Of a stretch of DNA of 64,000 bases, positions 39,217 to 47,506 are shown piece by piece. How positions within the stretch are numbered: position 1 is the stretch's first letter; each line of letters opens with the position of its first letter. The position numbers and the translations under genes are program-made. The notes under the pieces are model-generated. The model ran no database searches, was not told where the DNA came from, and was given only the letters and a program-made list of their open reading frames with translations. This stretch comes from Tubulanus polymorphus (taxonomy: Eukaryota > Nemertea > Palaeonemertea > Tubulaniformes > Tubulanidae): NCBI RefSeq assembly GCF_964204645.1, contig NC_134027.1, positions 16,108,485-16,172,484 on the forward strand, read 5' to 3'.

Positions 39217-39265
39217 CCTGATGGTAGCGGAACGTTTTGCCTGAAATCGTTCCGCTATCATCAGG
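39217..39265. repeat. 18-bp hairpin
   Basis: CCTGATGGTAGCGGAACG pairs with CGTTCCGCTATCATCAGG across a 13-nt loop with one mismatch. A smaller hairpin (GTCCACT/AGTGGAC, 39190-39217) lies directly beside it. It could be a small hairpin repeat or a replication-related structure near the primase gene. Confidence 0.8.
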
Positions 39266-39433
39266 TAATGCATTAGGAAAGTGCAAACCCTTATGGTTAG
39301 AGGCTAGTATATCACTCCTAAAACATATGGGAAATCGTTACTTCCTGGTTCTAATGTTGAGATAACAAATCTTGTACTTCCTGGTTTTAATGATGAAGAA
39401 TTGTACAGTAGGGTTAGGAAGGCAAAAGGCCAA

Positions 39434-39523
39434 TACCAGGAGTGGGGATCGAACCAACGCGGATATAATCGTGTTGTCCATTGGATCTTAATTCCAACGC
39501 CTTAACCGCTCGGCCATCCTGGC
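39434..39523 (-). tRNA. tRNA-Leu(TAA)
   Basis: The minus strand folds as a class II tRNA: acceptor GCCAGGA/TCCTGGT, D arm TGGCCGAGCGGTTAAGGC (A box), anticodon stem TTGGA/TCCAA with loop ATTAAGA (anticodon TAA), long variable arm, and T arm with GGTTCGATCCC (B box). The T stem has one T-C mismatch and the first acceptor pair is G-T. There is no intron. TTTT, a Pol III terminator, lies 7 nt after the 3' end. Probably a real host gene or a recent copy. Confidence 0.8.
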
Positions 39524-39842
39524 GATTGATATTACTTTTGACTCAAAGCGATGTTAGACTATTGCTGCTGCTGGCTGAGTGGAAAATAGGGGGCTAGGGC
39601 TGCATACCCCCACGCCATCTAGCGTAGGTCCCATGCACTGAAATGGAATAGCGTAGGTCCCATGCACTGAAATGGAAACCTGGGACGAACGACTGAAATG
39701 GAAACCTTGTGTATTGTTGTTGTGTGGTTGGGGAGGGGGGAGAGGAGAGGAGTGTGTGAGGTGAGTGTGAGGGGGAGGAGCTTGTTCGATGGGAGATTCG
39801 ATCTTATGGTAACGAGGTCTACCTGTTGGATGGGGTCGAAGG

Positions 39843-39960
39843 TCAGTAGGTCGGTAGGTCGGTAGGTCAGAGTTTTTGTGTATTGTTGTTGTGTGTAGGT
39901 CGGTAGGTCGGTAGGTCGGTAGGTCGGTATGTCAGTAGGTCAGTAGGTCAGTAGGTCATC
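39843..39960 (+). repeat. 8-bp tandem repeat GTAGGTCG
   Basis: Runs of GTAGGTCG and GTAGGTCA, interrupted once by TTTTTGTGTATTGTTGTTGT. Confidence 0.8.
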
Positions 39961-40064
39961 TAAGGAAAATAGGGGGCCTCGGACACATACCCCCCCTTTT
40001 TGAGTTTTTGTTGAGTTTTTGTTTGAGTTTTTGTGTATTGTTGTTGTGTGGTTGGAGAGGGGGG

Positions 40065-40388
40065 AGAGGTAGTGTACCCACCGTTTATTACACAGGTGGA
40101 CCAGGTACTGTTACCGATGCAGATTTAACAGCGAAAATGAGCAAATTGTCTCTCGGTGGTAAGAGTGGCCCAATTTATCACGGTCCACCGCCGACCGTTC
40201 GCACTTATAGCGGATTTAGCACCAGCCTACCGTTCAAACACTGTACCGACAACCCAGAAGCTGTCATGGCTAAACGTGCCGGTGGTGCGGGCAAAGGCAA
40301 GCCTCAACAACATTTTTGCTATCACGAAAAATCTACACCGGGTTCTTATAAAGTTCTCGGAGTTAAGAATTATTCTATTATGCAGTAA
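40065..40388 (+). CDS. Small virus-block protein, 5' end lost
   Basis: Coding-like sequence begins at the border of the host-like cassette (TVYYTGGPGTVTDADLTAKM). The first ATG is at 40137, giving 83 residues rich in Gly, Pro and Lys (GGKSGPIYHGPPPTVRTYSG). Composition suggests a basic structural or nucleic-acid-binding protein. Truncated at the N terminus unless 40137 is the genuine start. No family recognised. Confidence 0.45.
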   Translation, partial: RGSVPTVYYTGGPGTVTDADLTAKMSKLSLGGKSGPIYHGPPPTVRTYSGFSTSLPFKHCTDNPEAVMAKRAGGAGKGKPQQHFCYHEKSTPGSYKVLGVKNYSIMQ

Positions 40389-40517
40389 ACTAAAGTTCTA
40401 CTAAAGTTCTAAATGAACTCATGTGTCCTGTCGGGTGAGAAAAATTGGAAACCAAAATTAGTATTTACGAAAATATCCTCACATTATTGGATCATTTACC
40501 ATGTCAACATCGGTGCT

Positions 40518-43500
40518 ATGAAGATGTACAACAACAACACAGTTGCGATATGGCGATGTATTGTAATTTTCATCGTTATATCTACAGCAATAAATGCCAC
40601 AAATAAGGCGTCTATTATTCAACCGGCAGCACGAGACCAAGACGACGATGAAGTGTGGCCTGACCCGACAATTCACATAAAACGCATAGATGTGGTGTCC
40701 TACACGGTAGAATGTAAAATACACGTAGTCGACTCGGTCAAGATTCCACATTCGTTAAATTTGAAAAACTTTGACGATAACAATAAAAACGGTGTCTACA
40801 TTACGGCAAATTTTGGCACAGACTTGGACATGAACAGGTGCACCAACGGAATAACTTGGAAAAATTGGTACATCTACTCTGAAGGATACACTTATAAACA
40901 CGGATATTATCTATCGATCAAAAATAGAATCAAAGCAAAGTGCAATCACATATTCACCGAACAAAACGAAAACATCTACAGTCTCCAAATTATGATAAGT
41001 CCTGTTACAGAATTGGACTTGAGTGAATGGTGGTGTGAAATGAAAAGACCGATAAGCGTCAGGCGATCGTCGATTATAAAAAGTCAGGTAACATCTTCCA
41101 TTTTTCTATCTCAGTACAGATTGAACGATGCCGGAGATGTGGATGCACCGACAATTCGAAACTCGTTCAATAGACCCAAGGTGGAATTACTGAGCGATCC
41201 AGATGATTCACAGCTGGCCTTTGGTTGTTTTGTGGACAATTTTAAATGGAGTCTGGTCACCAAGCCATCGCAATTTTGGAATCCAGTTTTCTTTACGCAG
41301 TCAGCGATTGGCTACGAAGAACTTGCCAAACCTGTGCGTTTTGAAGATCGCGTGCTTACTCAGGCAGACTTATCTGGGCGTATAACACCCAGTGTTGTCG
41401 GATTTAACCAATCTTTGCTAGTCTACTCATACGACGATAGTTTACCCACTTTGGACTTGACTATGTCACAGCCCAAGGAACAAGAACACTGTGGCGATTA
41501 CAGTTTAGTCCAAGGCTACGATAACGGCCGCGAACTTACAGACGACGACCGCAAAGTGGCAGCTAGCGGTAAAACCGTCTGTTTCGCGAGTGGCCCAGCA
41601 GAAATTGTGTTGGCCAACGGTAAGACCATGTATATTGGAACTTTCGGACAAAACCCAGTGTTCAACCCGTACATCAACGATCGACACGACATAACTAAAT
41701 TTCAACAAGACATGGCTTTTCCCGCAGACGATAAACAGCCAACTTGCTGGGCCAACATTTATCTCATTGGCGACGTGAAAAATATGATACCCGGCTACTC
41801 GAAAGACATGCCTCACACCGGAGGTGAGCCCATCGAGCGACACATTTCCGATACGGGAAAAACTTCGTTTCCCATTTTGACCACAAACGATCGATCGGTA
41901 TGGGAATCGTTTGGCACTGTGGACATGAGAAAAATATCCATCGTCATGCTACAAGTACCCGATCTAAACTCGGTCATCAAATGGGGACCGGTAAAAGGTA
42001 AAATTCAACCCATATCGGAGAAATACCGCCACGACAACAAAAAACACTGGTCTGTAAGACTTTATTACGGCAAAAAAACACCATATGATTTTGTCTACGG
42101 CGTCTATTTCTTCAAACACCTGCAATTCCGATGGCAAGCACCCAGAGGTCAAAAATATCCAAAACGATGTGGAGTTGGTTACAATGCTCCGATACCCGAC
42201 TGGTGGCACGTGACCATGTCCGAATCCGACATAACCAATGCCTATCGCCAATATATCGAATATTTGGCCACCATGAAAGAAGTACAATATAAGATAGCCG
42301 AAACGAAAAAAATACCCAAACGCGGCAACATTCCAGCTCATGATGCATATATGTTCAAGTGCTCGAGTTCGCATCCGACAGGCGTTAGACCACAAGATAA
42401 AGTCGTAGTGATGTACTACGCTAGCGATGCTTGTGAAATAGTAGTAGAGACAGAGGGTCAGGACTTGGTGTTTCATTCGCCCAAAGACAACGGAAAATAT
42501 TGCGGCACAGAAGATGGTGGCTATAGGTGGCGGTTCCACACATCGACACAAGAGGAATCTAGCGATTTTATTCTGAGAAATAAACTCCGAAAATCTGGAA
42601 CTAGATTTGAAGAACGTGTCTCCTGTGCCAGTGCGAGGTACGTTTGTTTTGCCGGCGGATTAAACAACAATAAAAAGCGCAGAGACATAAAATTAATGGA
42701 CTACGTACCACTGAGAACCGGTGAAGGCGGCATACCTTCATATAAATCGGTCACCGTGCAACGCAGTATCAGAGAAGGAATAATTCCCGCCAACAGATGT
42801 CCACAATACACGAACAAGGGAGAAAGTGAATTACTACACGAAGTGCATTCTGTACAAATTGGACAAGTTGGCGGACATTCTGGTGTTGAAAAGTGTGACG
42901 ATACTATCAATGTTCAAGCGTGGTTAAATCGCTACGCCCCGGGCAGAGTGGTGTTTGGTTACATCAACAAATCATTCGATACTTACAACATGCTTCATAA
43001 ATATGTCACTATCGAAAACATGTTTATACCATCGTATAAGTTGATCGATAACCCACAAGTATTTTTACCCAACACAAAACAATCGATGCAAACCATAGAC
43101 GTTGGACGTTTAATGAACGGTTTTCGGCAAAAATTGAAAAACTACTGCCAAGGCAACAGCCAAGAAGTATTAAAAAATGCTAAAGAAAATCAATTGGTGT
43201 TACCCAACTGTCTTGTGGAGCACGGTGATGTTTTACTCGCCTATGGATTCAATACGAAAAATTGGAATTGGCAATGTCCGTGCATAGTCACATCAACGTC
43301 TTGTAAACGTACCGCTACCCCGAAACTCGACACCAGAGTGGCATCGGCCAAGTTTACTTGGTTCACTCTATTGGGTAATCTCAATTACATGAAGGTCGGT
43401 CTACGTTGTAACGCACTCGGTCAAATTGGTTATCGGAAAAATTTGTACATGGCTTTCATGGAGAAAATTTGCAACGGACAGGTGCCATTACCCTCTCTCG

Positions 43501-45524
43501 GTTCAATTGGTAGATCAAGACTTTTGCAAAGAGCCCCCGACTATATGATTACACCGATATTTTTCAATTCTGGCCAAATTGCGAGTAACGACAAGCCCGA
43601 AGACGTAGTGACTGTTATGTGTCCAATGTTCCACAAATCTTGCGATTTCAAGCGTGCCGTTCACGTGGTTGTGGAATTTGCCCACTACAGTAGTTTAACG
43701 GCAGCAAGCAAAAACAAACGACGTTATCTTTTATTCGACATGAATCGCGTTAACACTTTAACCCGACATAAATGTGTTGGTATATCAGTTGACGGTACCG
43801 CAGGATCGATTTACAAGACGAAAAAACCACATAATTATCTAATAGGAGACGATGTCCTCGGTGGTTCGAGTAATGATCGCTGCGCTGTGTACGACAACAT
43901 TTATCCAGCCGGTAGAGATGGTGTATCGCCTACACAGTTGTTCAAAAAATACATCATACAGGCTACCCAAGATGAAGCTCAGTTGGAATCTGATCAAATG
44001 TCGGTCGATGATAAAGCACCAAAGACACCTGAAACTGTAAATATTCGCCGTAGCGAACTTGAAGGAATGGAGCGAATTTGGTGTTCGTACCCAGGACTAA
44101 ATGTGGTATCCAGAGTCGTACAAGCTAAAGTCATGGACACACATTTGCGACGTATATGTCATGTTAACGATTATTACTCCACTTTGAAAAAAGGAGAAGG
44201 TAGACGTGATATCCTGTGTACAGTCAATTACAGAAAAGGCTGCCCATCACCGGTCGTTCAATTTTCAGTCACACGCGCAGTCGATCTCGGAACTTTGACT
44301 GTCAACTGTAAACATCGGGAAGCGATACATAATTACGACACTTATTTAAAGCTAAAGGCCAAAACTCCCTATAATGTGGACAATTACTTTTGCTATAGAT
44401 CAGACGACGACAATGGTATTAGTATAAGTCGAATAATGACAAATTATGAAATAACGAGCGGTGAAGCTAAATGTACGTACCATTTACCCAACGAACCGAG
44501 ATTAGATCCAGGTAGTGGATTTTCATCAGCAGATCTACCCGGAGTCAACAGGTACGATAAAGTCAACAATCTACCAAGAGATTCTTGTATCGTATGGAAT
44601 CCCCGAACAAATCACCCAATTATGTCAAGTAACCAATTCATAAACATGTATGCTGTAAATAAAAACTTACCCATCAACAAACAGGTGCACTCGCACACGG
44701 AATCTACCAAGTCTGAAACGTTCGGAAAATTGATCACATCACCAAACGCTGGCATGCAAGTCGATTGTCTACTACCCGAAAAATTTAACAAAGACGGCTC
44801 TGTTCCATGTACAGGAGATAATGTACCAAACGAACAAACACGAACATTGGTTGACGGAACAGCGATAAGTCTATACGCGGTCCTTCGAGTTGGTTCAAAC
44901 GATGCCATACCCCCTATGGAACTCAAAATAGCCAGCATAGATCACTATGGCACAGATCAAAAATGCCAAGTCAATAAAGACCTACTAGAAGGTTACAACA
45001 TGACCGAAGTTGGCGATGTGGGATTATATTGTAGCAACGTACCCATGAAACACGACAACATCAACGTGATACTAAGTGTGCAAATTAGCGACAGACTCAG
45101 TAAGACTAAAATTTTCATGAACAATAAACGATATACGATTGGATATCAATGTATGATGGGTGAAGGAGCTAACAAAGTCGAGAGTAAAGAATTGACTTAT
45201 ACCACACTTTCGGTATACAACTCTAGAATTGAAAATTTGATCACGAAACATGAAATGAAACCAAACCCAGATTCTAAACTACCCCAGCCACATGGTAAAA
45301 CGACAGTTCCAAGATATGAACCCGCCAAACACAAACATGCCGGCATACATCATGGTGAGATTCCAGATTCGTCCAGCCGTGTTCATGCAAAAGATCATTC
45401 CGGACGCACAAGGAACATTATTATTATCGGTTCTTGCTTAGGCGGAGTTTTGTTGATTGCAACTGGTGGATTTGTGTTTTATATTGCGAGAAGAAATCGT
45501 AGAATGTCAAAATTGAACAAATAA
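40518..45524 (+). CDS. Giant type I membrane glycoprotein, 1,668 residues
   Basis: ATG 40518 gives a clear signal peptide (NTVAIWRCIVIFIVISTAINA). An upstream in-frame ATG at 40413 would bury it and was not used. The ectodomain of about 1,600 residues has many regularly spaced cysteines and a repeated style of 100-200-residue beta-rich segments with paired Cys, plus sequons such as NQS and NMT. One transmembrane helix near the C terminus (NIIIIGSCLGGVLLIATGGF) is followed by a 20-residue basic tail. It is the longest ORF here and is intact, with AATAAA at its stop. It could be the main attachment or spike protein beside the F-like fusion protein. No named domain recognised. Confidence 0.75.
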   Translation: MKMYNNNTVAIWRCIVIFIVISTAINATNKASIIQPAARDQDDDEVWPDPTIHIKRIDVVSYTVECKIHVVDSVKIPHSLNLKNFDDNNKNGVYITANFGTDLDMNRCTNGITWKNWYIYSEGYTYKHGYYLSIKNRIKAKCNHIFTEQNENIYSLQIMISPVTELDLSEWWCEMKRPISVRRSSIIKSQVTSSIFLSQYRLNDAGDVDAPTIRNSFNRPKVELLSDPDDSQLAFGCFVDNFKWSLVTKPSQFWNPVFFTQSAIGYEELAKPVRFEDRVLTQADLSGRITPSVVGFNQSLLVYSYDDSLPTLDLTMSQPKEQEHCGDYSLVQGYDNGRELTDDDRKVAASGKTVCFASGPAEIVLANGKTMYIGTFGQNPVFNPYINDRHDITKFQQDMAFPADDKQPTCWANIYLIGDVKNMIPGYSKDMPHTGGEPIERHISDTGKTSFPILTTNDRSVWESFGTVDMRKISIVMLQVPDLNSVIKWGPVKGKIQPISEKYRHDNKKHWSVRLYYGKKTPYDFVYGVYFFKHLQFRWQAPRGQKYPKRCGVGYNAPIPDWWHVTMSESDITNAYRQYIEYLATMKEVQYKIAETKKIPKRGNIPAHDAYMFKCSSSHPTGVRPQDKVVVMYYASDACEIVVETEGQDLVFHSPKDNGKYCGTEDGGYRWRFHTSTQEESSDFILRNKLRKSGTRFEERVSCASARYVCFAGGLNNNKKRRDIKLMDYVPLRTGEGGIPSYKSVTVQRSIREGIIPANRCPQYTNKGESELLHEVHSVQIGQVGGHSGVEKCDDTINVQAWLNRYAPGRVVFGYINKSFDTYNMLHKYVTIENMFIPSYKLIDNPQVFLPNTKQSMQTIDVGRLMNGFRQKLKNYCQGNSQEVLKNAKENQLVLPNCLVEHGDVLLAYGFNTKNWNWQCPCIVTSTSCKRTATPKLDTRVASAKFTWFTLLGNLNYMKVGLRCNALGQIGYRKNLYMAFMEKICNGQVPLPSLGSIGRSRLLQRAPDYMITPIFFNSGQIASNDKPEDVVTVMCPMFHKSCDFKRAVHVVVEFAHYSSLTAASKNKRRYLLFDMNRVNTLTRHKCVGISVDGTAGSIYKTKKPHNYLIGDDVLGGSSNDRCAVYDNIYPAGRDGVSPTQLFKKYIIQATQDEAQLESDQMSVDDKAPKTPETVNIRRSELEGMERIWCSYPGLNVVSRVVQAKVMDTHLRRICHVNDYYSTLKKGEGRRDILCTVNYRKGCPSPVVQFSVTRAVDLGTLTVNCKHREAIHNYDTYLKLKAKTPYNVDNYFCYRSDDDNGISISRIMTNYEITSGEAKCTYHLPNEPRLDPGSGFSSADLPGVNRYDKVNNLPRDSCIVWNPRTNHPIMSSNQFINMYAVNKNLPINKQVHSHTESTKSETFGKLITSPNAGMQVDCLLPEKFNKDGSVPCTGDNVPNEQTRTLVDGTAISLYAVLRVGSNDAIPPMELKIASIDHYGTDQKCQVNKDLLEGYNMTEVGDVGLYCSNVPMKHDNINVILSVQISDRLSKTKIFMNNKRYTIGYQCMMGEGANKVESKELTYTTLSVYNSRIENLITKHEMKPNPDSKLPQPHGKTTVPRYEPAKHKHAGIHHGEIPDSSSRVHAKDHSGRTRNIIIIGSCLGGVLLIATGGFVFYIARRNRRMSKLNK

Positions 45525-45652
45525 ATAAATGAAATAATTGTATTTATAAATATGTTGTTATGGTTACTTTGTTATTGCACAAATTTACAAGTCCAGAACT
45601 GAAAATGTTACAAGTCCGAAAATAATTTCGTAACCCCAGCACAACTGTCCGC

Positions 45653-45710
45653 TTATTTCTCCTCTCGTATCCGTAACCTTAGTTCTCCTCTTGTAACCCG
45701 GTGAGAAATT
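45653..45710 (-). repeat. hr-like cluster 8: two units plus half-site
   Basis: TTATTTCTCCTCTCGTATCC, TTAGTTCTCCTCTTGTAACC, then CGGTGAGAAATT, the opposite half of the palindrome. Confidence 0.75.
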
Positions 45711-45729
45711 AAGATGAACGGGTGTGGAC

Positions 45730-46612
45730 ATTTCTCATAGTTAACTAAAAAGTCAAAGTAACCTCAAGGTTACCATGTAAAATTAACTTAACTTGAACTC
45801 TAAAACTGGGGTTGGAATTAACTTTTTGTTAACCGGAGGTTAACTTTTTTGTTAACTTCTGGTTAAGTGACTGAATGCAGATTCAGTGAATCATGTTGAG
45901 AACAAATTCCAGGAATCAGTTCTGAGATTTCCCCTGTACAAATTCATGCGGTTGTGGGAAAGCAATATGCTGTGCAGCAATATCCATAAAAAAGTTTGCC
46001 ACCTCCCTAGCATGGCCGATCACTGTTGGTTTAGCGTAGCCAACAGCATATCCCACTTGTCTATGGATTCCCCCAGATGCCAAATAATGCAAGAATGTTT
46101 TCACCATTTTGTTTGAAGCTACAACACTAGGCTCACCATTTCCTATATGGTTCTCAACTCTCCAGCGATGGAAGACATCCACAAGGTGGTCAAATTGTTC
46201 TCCATCCAAGCGCAAATGTCTTTCAATGGGTTCATCAGTATTAAGCTGCAGTCCTAATGTAGTTTTCTCTCCTTCTAAGAGCAAAAATCTGGACCATTGC
46301 CACATCAAACATGGCTAAAATCTCAACCTTCAGATTTGACCTCCCTCCTAGTTAACCAAAAGTTAACGACCAGGTCGTTAACAGATTATGTACATGGCTT
46401 GCAATGTATTTTTCATAACTTTGACAGATTTCCTGGATTTAACTTGACCAAAAGTTAACTTTCTGTCAGATAGACTAAACTATCAGTCAAATTAACCAAA
46501 CTGTGGAAGTTAACTTTTAGTTAACTGGCTGTTATGTCAAGAGGTCATTTCTGGGTGTTAAGTTAACTTTCTGTTAACTGCCATGGTTTACTTTTAGTTA
46601 ACTATGAGAAAT
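45730..46612. mobile_element. Harbinger-like DNA transposon remnant with terminal inverted repeats
   Basis: The ends are inverted copies (ATTTCTCATAGTTAACTAAA at the left, its complement at the right), flanked on both sides by GAC, a candidate 3-bp target duplication of the length used by PIF/Harbinger elements. Subterminal zones are full of GTTAACTTTTNGTTAAC-type motifs. A broken transposase-like frame lies inside. It separates hr cluster 8 from the bZIP gene. Confidence 0.75.
45916..46308 (-). pseudogene. N-terminal HARBI1/PIF transposase-like fragment
   Basis: The 130-codon frame (for example MVKTFLHYLASGGIHRQVGY and GYAKPTVIGHA) resembles the helical N-terminal part of HARBI1-type nucleases, which begins before the DDE core. 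No DDE residues are included, so the element is non-autonomous. Its position inside matching inverted repeats supports the assignment. Confidence 0.6.
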
Positions 46613-46624
46613 GACCTCACCCGT

Positions 46625-47341
46625 CTATTCCTGTTCTTTATTGACTTTACAATTTGGCATATGAGCCGCATACAAAAATTTCAAATGTTCTAGTTGTCCA
46701 TGAAGTGTTTCTACTTCATTTTTCAGATTTTCGTTTTCGGTAGTAAGTTTATCGCTCTTATCTTGTAGTTCATTCAATTTATCCACTTTTCGCTGTCGAC
46801 ATTTAGCCGCAGCTGCACGATTTCGTTCACGTCGATCAATATCCTTCTCCGTGTAAGTTTTTATCTTTCCGACAATGCGACGTTTAGCAGTTGGCAAATA
46901 GCCTGGATTATAGATTTCCTCTTCGGTTAAGGTCTTTTCTTTTTTAATACTAACGTCTACCACCGGCGATAGACTTGGCGGCTCCAATTCTGCTCGCGAA
47001 ACAGAACCACAAATTTTAACTTCCACCGGTTTATGTTGGTCAAGTGGTTGGCTCACATTATGTATATGTTTGTTCATGAAATCCGAGTAGGTTGGTGGTA
47101 ACCTTTCAAAATGTATTGGTGTGGGAATCGAACACGACTGACTTGGCTGTGGCTCTGTTGACATGGGTATTGTCGTTGGCACTGGAATTGGAAAATCGGT
47201 AGGCGGCGATTTTAACGTTTCCATTACTATGGGTGAATCCTCACGCTTTGGTGGTGTTTCCACACTTTGTTCTTTTGGTATTGTGTTCATTAAGACAGAG
47301 TCAACGTATTTGACCCACCTGTTTACGTCCATCTTTAACAT
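46625..47341 (-). CDS. AP-1-type bZIP transcription factor (Fos/ATF-like)
   Basis: The C-terminal third has a complete bZIP domain: a basic region RRERNRAAAAKCRQRK (about residues 169-185) with the N-x7-R DNA-contact pattern, then leucine heptads (KLNELQDKSDKL, ENLKNEVETL, GQLEHLKFL). After the zipper comes AAHMPNC, close to the equivalent position in Fos family members. The N-terminal part is Pro/Ser/Thr-rich and may be an activation domain; SIKKEK is a possible SUMO site. AP-1 proteins bind TGACTCA or TGACGTCA sites as dimers. The gene is intronless and lies among virus-block genes, so capture from a host by the virus is likely. ATG 47332 is an alternative start. Confidence 0.85.
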   Translation of the reverse strand: MLKMDVNRWVKYVDSVLMNTIPKEQSVETPPKREDSPIVMETLKSPPTDFPIPVPTTIPMSTEPQPSQSCSIPTPIHFERLPPTYSDFMNKHIHNVSQPLDQHKPVEVKICGSVSRAELEPPSLSPVVDVSIKKEKTLTEEEIYNPGYLPTAKRRIVGKIKTYTEKDIDRRERNRAAAAKCRQRKVDKLNELQDKSDKLTTENENLKNEVETLHGQLEHLKFLYAAHMPNCKVNKEQE

Positions 47342-47506
47342 AGAATGAAGGAAGGAGGAAGTAATCACATGCACAAATACAAATAGTGTCCGAAAAAAAT
47401 TCTCCCCAACAGAAAAATCTCACCCGGAATTTTTCTAACATGTAACAAAAAATATATTATACAAGCCGGACTATTTGGACACAACATTTCAATTCTAACC
47501 ATCAAA

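Larger units (their letters stand above)
39061..40064. other. Host-like 1-kb cassette in the virus block
   Basis: No protein gene. It contains a 49-bp hairpin (39217-39265), a tRNA-Leu gene (39434-39523), a duplicated 27-bp unit GCGTAGGTCCCATGCACTGAAATGG (39629-39677), two copies of a TGTGTATTGTTGTTGTGTGG-containing stretch (about 39709 and 40032) and an 8-bp tandem repeat. Genes on both sides are truncated at its borders. Confidence 0.6.

Noticed and set aside
39217-39265. Hammerhead ribozyme in the CTGATGA-containing hairpin
   Set aside because: No GAAA box follows the stem; the CTGATG strings are simply the two ends of a palindrome.
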